Shown here piece after piece: positions 34,801 to 46,388 of a DNA stretch of 64,000 nt; within the stretch, counting starts at the first letter, position 1, and every line of letters begins with the position of its first letter. This stretch comes from Trema orientale (Eukaryota; Streptophyta; Magnoliopsida; Rosales; Cannabaceae). The stretch lies in contig JXTC01000121.1 of the NCBI GenBank assembly GCA_002914845.1, positions 594,994 to 658,993 on the forward strand, given 5' to 3'. A model generated the notes under the pieces. It searched no databases. It was given only the letters and a program-made list of their open reading frames with translations, and had not been told where the DNA came from. The position numbers and the translations under genes were made by a program.

Positions 34801-35600
34801 TTAGTCAAATTTTGAACGTCACCAAATTATGTGGATCACTCAATTTGTTAGGTTTGATGTGTGCTTAGGAGATTAATTACAAAAATTAGCTTGGAGGCTC
34901 TTCTAGATTTGGCAGAACTTAAAATTAGTTAAGTGTTTTGATGCTCACCTACTGAGGTGGTTGAATCTATATCAAGGTGATCTATATAGCACATGTGCTC
35001 AGAGAACTAATTTGATCTGCGAAAGAAAGTGATTTGGCTCATTTAGTTGCTCATTAGCAAATGATAAAGCAGTAAGCGATAAATTATTACACATGTATTC
35101 TATGCAATCCCATAAAACATGGTGGAGTCATCAGCTTCCATGAAGTGTGCCCAAGGCACCTTTTGAAAATATTTTATCTTATCTACTATGCACTACCAGG
35201 CACCAGGGCTAAGAAGAAAAGAAAGCATAAACCGACGGATCTTTAATGATGCTAACTCTTAGTTTGGCTCTAGGTGTGTATCTGTGGTCTTATACTCATT
35301 TTTAAATCTTTATGCCTTTTGTCAATGATCTAAAAAGCAAGTAGAACCCGCAAAAAATATATGAATGGTCAGTGCTTTTGACAAGGTGCTATAGTATTTA
35401 ACTATTTGATGCTGGCTTGGTTGCTTTTCCTACTCGTTAGAGTTATAGTAATTTGTCTCTGAATGTTGCAGGCAGCAAAGGAGTTTGAGTCTGAGCTTAA
35501 AAGCACCGAGTCAACAGAGGCCCCTGTGGAGAAACCTACGGCAGTGATTGAAGAAGAGAAACAAGATGCTAAGGTCCCAAGCTCAAAAGAGAGTGTATGA
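31858..35600 (+). CDS. TATA: chloroplast twin-arginine translocase subunit TatA/Tha4
   Basis: Pore-forming subunit of the thylakoid delta-pH (Tat) pathway, which moves folded proteins into the lumen together with TatB/Hcf106 and TatC. Two exons: 31858-32190 and 35472-35600, 153 codons plus stop. The Ser/Thr-rich N-terminus (residues 1-67, few acidic residues) reads as a plastid transit peptide, probably cut near LTCNALFG. One membrane helix spans about residues 72-90, with the functionally important Glu78 in GVPELVV, then the hinge FGPKKLPE (90-97), an amphipathic helix GKSIGKTVKSFQQAAKEFES and an acidic, Glu/Lys-rich stromal tail ending SSKESV. No RNA-binding or other extra domain. The single intron is 3281 bp, long for such a small gene, and contains a ~1-kb foldback. 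Confidence 0.95.
33470..34480. mobile_element. large (~1 kb) foldback element in the TatA intron
   Basis: Two arms of roughly 450 bp in inverted orientation around a GAGAGA-rich centre near 33955. Examples: TGTCAAAAACTCCAAGACC (33520-33538) against the complement of GTTCTTGGAGTTTTGACA (34421-34438); GAATGACCACCAATTTTCTC (33693-33712) against the complement around 34254-34273; CATCAATTCATTAG (33883) against CTAATGAATTGATG (34014-34027). The arms are diverged, with indels. The left arm carries a TATA-like CCTATAAATAAAGG near 33850. No protein-coding capacity; a minus-strand frame over the loop (33886-34104) is not convincing. Confidence 0.75.
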
Positions 35601-37659
35601 GATTGTAGTGTTTTCAGTAGTAATATGATATTGCAAAACTGTAATGCCATTATCTAATGCATTATCTTAATTTTCTTGGCAATTTAGTAAATGTTTTTGG
35701 TCTACATGATAAGCAAGCTTGTTTTGATTGATCTCTTGTTTATATTCTAAGTAACTGAAACCCAAAGGGTAACTCGAAAGTGGAATGTTCTGGGTTCTGG
35801 AAAATTTTATTGAGTGAGGTTACTGATAGCTCCATGAAGCGAGTCACGTATTGGTTTACTTGTATTATATAAAAGTATGCAACTATACATATCTGTTTGC
35901 GGCAACAACAGCAATTATCTATATGCATATGCCTTTGTGTATATATATATGTAAACACATCAAATAAAGTAATATTTAATAAACTCAACACAACAGGAAG
36001 GAAGATGACCAAGCTGACAATTCAAAAGACGGCAAGAAAACCAAAAAGATAGCCACCTTTATTATGTAATGGAAACCAACTAGACGGGCTTACTAAGCCA
36101 AGCTGGGCTTCAGCGTCATCTACATTTGAGTTTGGGTTTGAGTCAGGCCTTACTCCTCAGCTATGCACCTAAGCCAGGAGTTCTTTTCTTTCTTTTGTCA
36201 TTTGATTTTACTATTTTAGTTTTATTAATCAAGCAATAAGAGAGTCGAAGTTTTCAATTCCCAAAAAAAAAAATATATATATATATACATATTCATATAG
36301 ATTATATATTCCAGGTGAAAATAAACGCATCCAATGATTGAGTGCCAACTATAAATTATTACATGGACCACATACTGTAATATTATAGTCTGTGGTATAT
36401 TTTAGGAAGCCTTTTAAGACTTTAACCCCCTAAAAAATTATAAACCATTGCGTGGAATATTTCTTTCTTTTTGAGGTGTAGGCTCCAAGACTCCTTTTTT
36501 CTGTTTTTCTTTTCCTTTTTCCAAAAAAAAAAAAAAATTGTTTTAAAAGTTAAAGGCTATAGCTATATATTTTTTGGACGCGCAAAGTGAGTAAATCGGA
36601 AAATAAAATAAACAATTAGAAAAAAATACATAATAGTATGGGTAAATTTCTGAATACCGAACATTAACTCCTTATTTTCCGGTTAAAAATTTCAAACTGA
36701 GACTCCTTTTGTTGTCCAAAACGATTTAAGATAAAAGGGAAAACGAGTAAAGAGAAAAGAGAAAAGAGAAAAGAGAAAAGAGAAAAGGTGACGAAAAAAA
36801 CTTTGGTTCAGTTATGTACACGCACCACTACTGACTACCGGGTGGTGGCCCCCACTGAGTTTTGGATTTTATAGTAGGGACGATCCGCTGTGATGGCGTC
36901 CACAGAAGAATTCACACGAATTTCTTATTTTGGTACGCTTACTAAGCTAGGGCAGCGATTATTGGTAGGCGTTTGTGTGACCAAAGTTGGTGTAATAAAA
37001 AAACAAATAGAAAAACATAAAAGAACAAAAAAAAAAAACAAAAGCATAAACACATAAGAAACAAAAAGAAAGAATAATTACTGAAATAAAAAAAAAATAA
37101 TGTTTTTATATTTTTATGTCGGAAGAATAATTATTGAATAAAAAAGATAATGTTTTGATAATTTTATTTCTGCATTCTTTGGCCCTCAGAAAATTCTTAA
37201 AGGGCAAAAAGTTAGTAATATAAACTCTAGCATCGAGTTATTTTTTTTTTAATAAAAAATTACTAATAGATGTCCAATTTTGTATTTACAACAAAATTCA
37301 GTGGAAGAAAAATAGTGTGTATAATTTGTAGTCCAAGCTGTATGAGCACTCTAGAGAACACTTGTAACATATAAATATGAATAAAATACATATTGTAGAT
37401 TTAAATATTTTCTTTAAAAAATAGATTTAAATATTACCCAAATATGATTAGTATTTATTAGTAGATACTAAGAGTGTACGTGGTATGATTTTGGGGTAAA
37501 TTAGTAATATGATTCATAGAAAATTGCCCGGCTAAAATTAGAGTTAATCACCCTACTTTTTGTGTAAATTTTTAGTATATGAAAATGATAAAAGAATATT
37601 ATAAAATTTACACATAATAATGTAGTATGTATTTTAACCCCACTTACTTTTTTTCAAAA
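35601..37659. other. intergenic, no gene seen
   Basis: TatA 3' flank and AT-rich spacer with simple repeats: TATATA near 35940 and 36271, and (AGAAA)n near 36750-36788. No coding or RNA gene recognised. Confidence 0.5.
36748..36788. repeat. (AGAAA)n simple repeat
   Basis: Eight consecutive AGAGAAA or AAGAGA units, an uninterrupted purine tract. Confidence 0.85.
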
Positions 37660-38018
37660 GGGAAAATATCGCTTTTATGCTTTATATTTTGACACTTTGT
37701 TGAAATTATACATTGTATTTTGGTTATTATCAACATTGACTCTTAGATTTAATATTTGTTGTAAATTTATATACTGACACTAATTTAGAGTAGTTAATTT
37801 ACTAAGATGCAATTTAAAAAATTAAAAGTAAACCATATAAAAACTAATTCGAAAATAAATTTATTAAATCATCTTGATAAATTAACTGTTCTAAATTAGT
37901 GTCAGAGTATAAATTTATAACAAATTTTAAATTTATAAATTAATATTGATAATAATTAAAATAGAGGTAAAATTTAAATAAAGTGTCAAAATATAAATAT
38001 AAAAGGTGATATTATCGA
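37660..38018. mobile_element. foldback MITE upstream of the bHLH gene
   Basis: 359 bp with arms in inverted orientation. The left end GGGAAAATATCGCTTTTATG aligns base for base with the reverse complement of the right end, TCGATAATATCACCTTTTAT, and both continue into TATATTTTGACACTTT. Inner arms TACTGACACTAATTTAGA and TCTAAATTAGTGTCAGAGTA pair. A 7-bp direct repeat TTCAAAA flanks it (37653-37659 and 38019-38025). It shares the TTATTATCAACATT block with the larger element at 46389-47725. Confidence 0.75.
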
Positions 38019-38439
38019 TTCAAAATCCTCACAAAACGGTCATGTACATAATTAGGTTAAAAAAAGTACAATATGTGATTTTTATACATATATTTTGTCC
38101 CCCTCTAGCCCGAGTCTTTTAGTAAACTGTAAATATTTTGACTGTACGGTAGAGTAGTCAGTATTCACCACCGAATAATCAGCTGACAAAAGGATCACCA
38201 AGTGCCAATTACTTGGACAGCGCGTAAGATTTAGTAATATGTTAGTAATTAATAACACTACTAACCCAAAAAATTAGAAAAATAAAAAAAGCAAAGAAAA
38301 CCAGAACTTTCCCATTCCCCCGTGTCTTTTAAACCATTAACCACCACTCTCATAAGTCAGAGCTTAAAAAAGCAAAATTCAGCTGAAAAAAGCACAAAAC
38401 CCCAAAGAGAGTCAGAAAGAGCAATTAACCATTTCATTA

Positions 38440-38473
38440 TTTCATTTCCATTTCCATTTCCATTTCCATTTCT
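38440..38473. repeat. (CATTTC)n hexanucleotide repeat
   Basis: Five tandem CATTTC-type units in the upstream or leader region of the bHLH gene, within a pyrimidine-rich stretch that continues to about 38720. Confidence 0.85.
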
Positions 38474-38887
38474 CATGATCTCATCTCACTTTTCTCTAAG
38501 TCTCTCAACAGAACACCTAAACACCATGCCATTATATTCTATTCTATTCTCCTCTGCTGTGCTCTGCTTTGCATTTCTCTTCTTCCCAAAATACCCTTTA
38601 TAAACAAGTAATCTCCGTCAAAACTCTCTTGCCCATAAACCCAATTCTCTCTTGGAATCCCCAACTCCATTTTCGGGTTATCGGGCTCCGGATCTGCCAC
38701 CCATTTCACCAACACCTTTCTCCCTTCCCATCCTCGTAATCCGTATTTAAAAAAAAAAAAGGAACCCACTTCTCAAATTCTCTCGGGGAACCCAAAAAAC
38801 CAAATGCTTAAACTCTTCCCCTCAACTTAAAAAAGCTCCACACAATACATATACACCACTACACTACTATTTTCCTGACCCGACGAT

Positions 38888-41800
38888 ATGGCGGGTAACC
38901 CGCCTGAGAGTCTCGGAGACGATTTCTTCGAGCAGATCTTGGCGGTGCCGCAGTCCTATACTGGTGGCGGTTCCGATGTGGGGTCCATCCCTATGGTCTT
39001 ACAGCTGGGTTCCGGCGCCGGAAACGTCTCCGGCGGCGGCGGCGGCGGTGGGTTCAGAGGAGTGGGAATGGGGATGGGGATGGGTATGCCTCTGGGGTTG
39101 AATTTGGAGCAGGGTTTCTTAAGGCATGACAGGTTCAGAGATGAGGTTGAAGCCAATACCAATAACAACACTAGTAATAATAATAATAACCTTTCTTCTC
39201 CGGTTACCGGCGCCAGTTCTGGAATTAATGTAAGTCTCTTGTGTTTTTTTTAGTTATTGTCGTTTTTCAAAGTAGTGAAGTGTTAGTTGGAGAGTAGAAC
39301 TTGTCGTTTTGATAGGGATGCATGTGGGATTTGCTTGCCATATATGGTTAAGTGGGGTGAGAACAATTTTCCCTGAAAATTTCGATTTTTTCCATTGCTT
39401 TGCCGGAAAGTGCTGAGAAAACAAAACAAAAAAAAATTCGTTTCTTGTCAGCTTTTTAGTAGGAATTCGAAACCCCAAAATTCCTTCTCTTTTTTCTCAT
39501 TTATTTTAGAAGGAATTTGGAATCTCTGGATTTTATTTTATTTTTTAAAAATTTATTTTTTATAATCTTCATTCTCTTCCCAGTCATGTGTAAGAGTTGA
39601 AAACGTGTGTTGGTCAAGGGCATGTCTGTAAATTGAAGGGGAATATGAAGGGTAATTTGGTCATTTTGGTTTTTGGCAGGAGAGGGATTCGGTGCACATG
39701 GCGAGTTTGTTCCCAGCGTTTGGACACATGCAAAACCAGTCAGTCCGGGCAACGCCACCGCCTCCACCACCCCAACTTCATCAAGTAAGGCAAAATGTTC
39801 TCATATTGACGAATTTGACCTCGAGTTGTACCTCTTATTTGCTATAATGTCCTTAATTTCCTTGTATCATGTTAAATTTGCAATTATATCTGGAAGTATC
39901 TTTTATTTACGAAAACTGGTCCAAGGAATTTTCTTTTTCAATAAAGTCGTAAGTTTTTCTTTCTTGGAACTAAGATACCCTTTTAGAAGTATCGAAGCAA
40001 TTATATAATAAATTTTGAAAAAAGCAACAAATTATTGGTGTTTAGAAAAGGATCATCTTTTTATTTGACTATTACTTATTTAATTAATTATTCTCCTCCC
40101 CTCTGTTTGCTAGAAAAAAGGAATATATATATATATATTAATTAAATCGTCCTAAAAGTAACGAAGAGGGAAAAAAGGGTGAAAACAAAAAGGTGGTCTT
40201 AAATTATTTTTGAAGGGGGAGAAGTGAAGGGGCAGAATTGATAATTATTGAAAAGTTAAGGGGCACAATTGCTTTAAAAGGGTTTGCTTTTTCAAATGGA
40301 GGACCTTTGGTACAGAAGGCTCCGTACACGTGCGAGTTCTCAAAAGTCCAAACGTGCGGAGAGCTTTGCAGGTCTTAGGGACCATGTGGTCCTTTTCAGC
40401 CTGCCTTTATAGTGGTGATCTTTGTCAGTTTTAACTTATTTGTTATTTCTGTTGCCACGCGCCCTCCTCAACCACCAGAGCGCGCGTGAGCGCGCGTAAG
40501 CTACACGCGCCGGTGGCTCTTCAGATCTTACATTTGGGTCCGGGTACTCGACAGTTGAAGTGGTCTAAAATTTGACTTCCGAATAGTCATCTGATAATGA
40601 CCAATACAGCGGATTTTGTTGCTGAATTTGAGTTGAATTTCTTTTCCAGTACGAGTTTTTAATTTCTTTGGGAAAAAAAAGTCAAAACTTTTATATAAAA
40701 GGAAATAAATAAAAGGAAAAATAGAGAGTATATTTTGGCTAATTGGATGCAATAATTGTTTGATTACTTTGTCCAACTTCATCTAGTTACTATTAGTAGA
40801 TTTTTAAGATATAGGTAAATTGATATCAAGTGCTAAGAATGGTAAAATGTAGTCACTTTTTTCTTCTGATGTATTTCCTTATCTGCAATGAGGCTTACTT
40901 GGACTTGTCTACCTCTAAATTTAGTTCTCATCTCATGAGTAGTCATGCCACGCTTAAAGATGATGGGATTTTACGCAACCGAATGTCAAAGTCTAGTTTT
41001 CGTGGCGTGAGCTTGTGCAAAATGTGTGTTGTGTGTGTGTGGTTTTTTTTTTTAAAAAGGGAAGTGAGTAGTTGATAGGGATTTGCGGTAGGAAAGTAAG
41101 AAGGAGAGGAGGATACATGACCCATAAGGTGGTCTTCCACCAAGGATTGTCGGGATTGCCCAATGAATATCCAAATTGAGGTTTAGGATTGAGATGACTT
41201 TGAATCACAATTTGACAGAATGGAAGGTTGAATAAAGTGCTTTTAACATCTCATCTTTATTGTAATGATTTAGCTATCCAGTGCTTTTCCTTGTCCGGAC
41301 CTAGTTTTATGGCTACAGTTTCCTTGATTCTGATAGATGCCATGTTTTAGGGGAGACCAGTTTTTTTTTTTTTTTTTCCTCATTAGGATCTTATGAAGAA
41401 TATTTTAAACGCTAGTTGACCTCTAAAATTTCGGAGTCTAATATATCGGTTTTGACCTTTCTATCATAAAATAACAGTCGCCCTAGCCATTTAATTATTT
41501 GCTGTGTTCAAATTGAAAGGATTGTTGAAAAACATGTGTGACTTATAATAATTTGAATCCTGCGTATTGTTTCATGTTGTTGTAAGGTTACCTTTTCCTT
41601 TTAAAATTTTGTTTCGTGTTTATTTTTATTTTCCTCTCTTATTACACATGAATTGACATTGTTTGTTTTATCCCGAAGCAACCATATCATGTTCAACCGA
41701 CGGCTGCGCCAGTTGCTCCTGCACCACAACCACCGGCCATCCGCCCTAGGGTGCGAGCAAGACGCGGGCAGGCAACGGACCCCCACAGTATCGCTGAGCG

Positions 41801-43905
41801 GGTAAGCAAGAATTTCTATTCAACAAAAATATTCTTTAACGTCACAAGTTCCAGAAATTGCAGTAGATCTTTCTGTTTGGATATCCACAAGCCGTGTTGT
41901 GTTTGATGAATATGTAAGATACTTCAAGATGTTACCCTTGGATAGAATTTATTAACTGCAATATATGACCAATTTGAGCTTGTTGAATTTGCTAAGGTTG
42001 ATAAAAAGGTTTAATCTTTGCCATTTCATTGATTAGTTGAATTCACTGACAAATGCAGCAATGTTACCAGTGATGATGTTTCTCTAGTGCTTTTTATTCG
42101 TATGCAATAGTTCTTTCAGAAAAATTTAAGTAAACCAAAAATTTTCTTCAAGAGATAGTTATAGTGGAACGAAGTACAACATTTTAAGGTACATTTATGT
42201 GTTCATATTTTGAAGGTAACTTTTAACTTTAGGACAAATATATTATAAGTTAATTAGACCTCATGCCGAATTTGTGACTTCTTGTGAATGAAAACTCACT
42301 GAGATAATTTGTTGCTTGTCCAACATTGATATTTACTTGTTTACAGTAGTAATAAATACATGTCTATATTAATATAATAGTGAAAATCAAGGCTCCATTG
42401 TTTTTCACCCAAAGACTACAAATATGAGTGTTTATTTGTTTCTTGTGGTCTCAGTTGCGCCGCGAAAGAATCGCAGAAAGAATGAAGGCGCTGCAGGAAT
42501 TGGTTCCAAGTTGTAACAAGGTTAGTGTCTAAGAAGAGCAGTTATTAGTTCCATCATCTGGAGTCACTAACCTTAGAATATGGCAATCTTAATTGTTAAC
42601 ATTGGCAGTATGTCTGCAATTATAAGTTCCATGGTGTTGATCTGTTAAAAATCTTGTGCAGACAGACAGGGCAGCTATGCTTGACGAAATTGTAGATTAT
42701 GTGAAGTTTTTAAGGCTACAAGTAAAGGTATGGGTACTCCGCATTCAGATAGTTGCATGATCTAAAAGATTCATTGTGCTTCATACGAAGTTAGATATCT
42801 TCCTAGACAAGTCGATCTTCAAATTGTCCTGAAGATTCAGTTTAAGTACAGGTTTTCTGATGCGCCATCGCTTTCTAAAATAAGAACTTGTAATCCTTTT
42901 GCAAGTACGTATTTTGGTGCATCTTTTAATGTCATGGTTTCAAAAACTTGTTTCAAATGTCTACCAGTGCGTAGTAAATTTTTCTTCTAAAGTCCGTAGA
43001 ATGTCGTTGTTATGAGGTAGGTCCCAGACACCGTTGGAAGTTTTTCTTTGTATTTACCTTATTTTTCATTCGTTGTAGTTATGATGTCAAACGTGAAATG
43101 ACTTTGTCTTGTAGAGGAATCTCCCTTACATAATGACGTCATGATTGAAGAGGAAGACCATGTTTTGCATGACTTAAAGAACTTGCTTCATTATTTAGCT
43201 TGATCTATTTATTGGATTTTCGCTACATGTTGAAACAGGTCTTAAGCATGAGTAGGCTTGGTGGGGCTGGTGCAGTGGCTCAGCTTGTAGCTGATGTACC
43301 CTTATCATCAGTTGAGGTACTATTATCTTTAGATGAGGCTTCACCTCAAAATGTTGTTTACTGGACCTGTAATCCTTCACCGTGCATTTTTAATAACTTT
43401 TTAAGTTTAATCTATTGCATGCGTAAGGCCTTATAATATCAACCGTAACGAGAAAGTGGCTGAACAACTAATCAAATAAGGGTTCAAACATCCAAACTCA
43501 CTATTTTAGGTCTTCTTGAAACAAGTTTGTTTGTCTGCAAGAGTAATATACGAGTAACAATACCATGGAGATGATAAGTCATAAGAGTCAATTGTAGCGT
43601 TCTCACAGTGTGATTGTCTTTCTTCTTACTAGCAATATTTTTAATTTTTCTTATGATACCTTTGTGCAATGAAGGGAGGAGGAACTGAAGGCGGAGAGAG
43701 TCAAGCTGCTTGGGAGAAGTGGTCGACTGATGGCACGGAACAACAAGTAGCTAAGCTGATGGAAGAAGACGTAGGAGCTGCCATGCAGTTCCTTCAGTCG
43801 AAGGCACTCTGCATCATGCCCATATCACTCGCTTCCGCTATTTTTCGGACGCACCAACCAGACCCTTCAACTATGGTGAAGCCCGAATCAAACAATTCCT
43901 CATAA
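38888..43905 (+). CDS. UNE12: bHLH transcription factor, UNE12/bHLH7-type
   Basis: Nuclear bHLH factor resembling Arabidopsis UNE12 (bHLH59) and bHLH7. Seven exons: 38888-39229, 39680-39784, 41679-41801, 42455-42520, 42662-42727, 43239-43316 and 43675-43905, all GT-AG, 336 codons plus stop. The N-terminal half is low-complexity (Gly- and Asn-rich), with the clade signature [15 protein letters not shown] and PMVLQLGSG. The bHLH begins in exon 3: [19 protein letters not shown], with the DNA-contact set His185-Glu189-Arg193, then the loop [20 protein letters not shown] and the helix 2 extension [13 protein letters not shown]. The C-terminal [20 protein letters not shown] and [12 protein letters not shown] stretches are also typical. 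The HER triad predicts E-box binding. Which of the UNE12/bHLH7 paralogues it corresponds to cannot be settled by eye. Confidence 0.93.
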
Positions 43906-46388
43906 GGCCTCAACAGAAATGAACTTGCACATGCAGAGTTTCAACCATCGAGTACTCCCAGACTCCTGGGTCCGTAATGCTGTGGTTGGTCCATTCTCAC
44001 TCACGACATTGGGTAGTATTCTGTACTCTAGTTCCTAACTCATACCAAGGGAGACAATGAAGTCAATGAAACTGTTCATTCTTGTGTCAGTTTTGTCAAA
44101 CAAGGGACTAGATTTTTCATGGCTAGGAAGAAAAAGAAACTGGAGGGCATGTGATGTTTTTTGCCTTGGTCAATTCTGTGGAAGGTTTTTCTTTGTCAAA
44201 AGCTCTTTTGATTGTCTTCCTCTTCTAGTATGAGTGGTGGGGTTTCAGTGGTTGATGACCAAAATATTGGTGGTGGGAGCCCTTCGTTTTTTTTTTCTTT
44301 TCTTAACTTGGATAATGGGGTGCCGGGGCCATTAAAAAGAAATTGATGGAACTATGATGTATTTTGAGAAAACTTTAGTGCAAGTTGAAAATAGATAATG
44401 GTTGGTTGTTTCATAAAGCTATTTTGGAAGCTTCTGGTTTTCTTTAATCTGTTTATGTTTTTATTGATCGTTTTGAATTTGTTGTTTCTTCAAAAGTGAA
44501 CTAGGCACTTTTTCAAATTTGGTGAATGATTATAGAAGAGAAAATTATTGGGTGTGAGAGAAAGTAGAAAATGATGTTCAGCAAAAAGATGGTAGCATTT
44601 TCACTCTTTTCCACGGGAAAAAGTTTATGAAAAGTAGAACTATAAAAAATAAATATAGGGGGATCAAAAATAACATTTTTCCCCCCGTCTGATTAGTAAA
44701 TTGATTCGTCTTTTACTTTTTTAGTTTGAAAATGAACTAATTATAAATTAAATAAAAAAACAGTGAAACCGACGAGTGAACTAACTATAACTTTATGATA
44801 GTTGTAATTGTCAATCTAAGCCAAGTGTGCGACACGCGACATTTATTCGTTGATTGTTTTTTAGTGGTGCTTCCGACTAGTTTATGCTTGATATTTTGTT
44901 TTTTTAACACCTTGTTTCAAAAGTTGGCAGTTGTTTCAAAAAAAAAATTTGGCAGTTGTTTCAACAGTTTGTAGATGATTTTGGGGGAGTAATTCGTTAG
45001 ACCTTCATCAACGTTTCGTCTAATCTAATTTTGAGCTTCAATGATCCTCTAGGATCTACCTATGGCAGTTGAACTCGTCACCAAACTCTTGTTTTGGTCG
45101 AGCAAATGCATTTGGTTGACAAAATTATGAACAAACGACATCATCGCGAGAACGACAAACAAAAAAACAAACGTTATGTGCAAACCCCGAATTCGAAAAA
45201 GATAGTTTCATAACTACAAAGCCATCCTTAGCAAAGGACAATATATCGATCACACGACAAAATATTAATAAACAAATGAAACAACATAATTATTTAAAAG
45301 CTACATGATTTTCAAAAAGACAATCTCATCAAAACAACGAAAATTTTGCAAACGACAACGTTTCAAGATTATATCACAATATTAGAAAGACAATAAAAAC
45401 AAATGACGCAACCCTAAAACGGGATCATTATGAAAAACGAAAATAAGTCGATACAAACCAAAAAGTTTTGACAAACGACATCATCTTTTAAAATGACAAT
45501 ATCAAAGGCCAAAAAAAAAAAAAAACGACAAGATTGTAACTATATTACTATAACAACGACATCGTGAGAATACAATATAAAAGAAGAGAAAACGACATCA
45601 TCCGTAAAACGACGTAAATGTACTTGCGGGCTACGGCTATTGAAAGAAATTTGAAATTACAATTAAGCACTTTTGTACAAAACGGACCTAACATCTGGGA
45701 TCTTGCGGCCGCTGAGGTGAAGTACTGAAATAAAGTACTGAAAGATTATTTGGGCATTGGTGAGAACTTGATATACTCACTGTTATGGACGTTGGCCACC
45801 ACAGAGGGGCCCTCCCACTCCCTACTCATACGAGTCCATTGAGCATAGCTTATCAGTTATATATCAGCAACAGAATTAAACCTCCTAGGAACATAATCAA
45901 AATAAAAAGACTGGAAATACAAGTACAAAGCATTAGAGAACAGAGAGCATCCTTTGGACAAAGAGTTGACTAGGATATCCACACATCAGAATCGACACGA
46001 ATCATCTTAGTCTGGTTTCTGGAGCCTGCTGTTTGAAGTGCTTGACATTCCACATCTAAAACATAATTATATGCCTATATGCCGACAATAACACTTCTCC
46101 AAGTATTGCTTCGCCAATGCCATCTAGAAACGAGCCATTTGTGTACACTTGCAACTTGCCCTGTGAATATGTGTAACTAGCACAGCTACATGTCTGTGAA
46201 TAGTAAGTAGCATAGTTCTAGACGAATTTGGATTTTCTGTCTAAGAAGCCTGTCCTTTTTTTTTTTTTTTTGTCTAACGAATGAAAAAATGACACGTCAT
46301 TAAAGAAAATAACCCATTTCACGTCCTTCAACGGAAGGCCAGCCCTCATATATATGTTAATGCTTTTTTTTAAAAAAAAATTTAAAAT
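43906..46388. other. intergenic; AACGAC-rich stretch
   Basis: bHLH 3'UTR to about 44.3 kb, then repeat-like sequence. From about 45120 to 45640 the motif AACGACA or AAACGACATCATC recurs at irregular spacing. On the minus strand at about 46100-46170 the translation gives KLQVYTNGSFLDGIGEAILG, vaguely like an RNase H start, but a stop follows soon and I do not call a gene. At 45744-45793 there is a short match to 62096-62145. Confidence 0.45.

Noticed and set aside
46100..46180. Minus-strand peptide resembling an RNase H start (VYTNGSFLDGIGEA)
   Set aside because: Too short, followed by a stop, and not continued in other frames convincingly.
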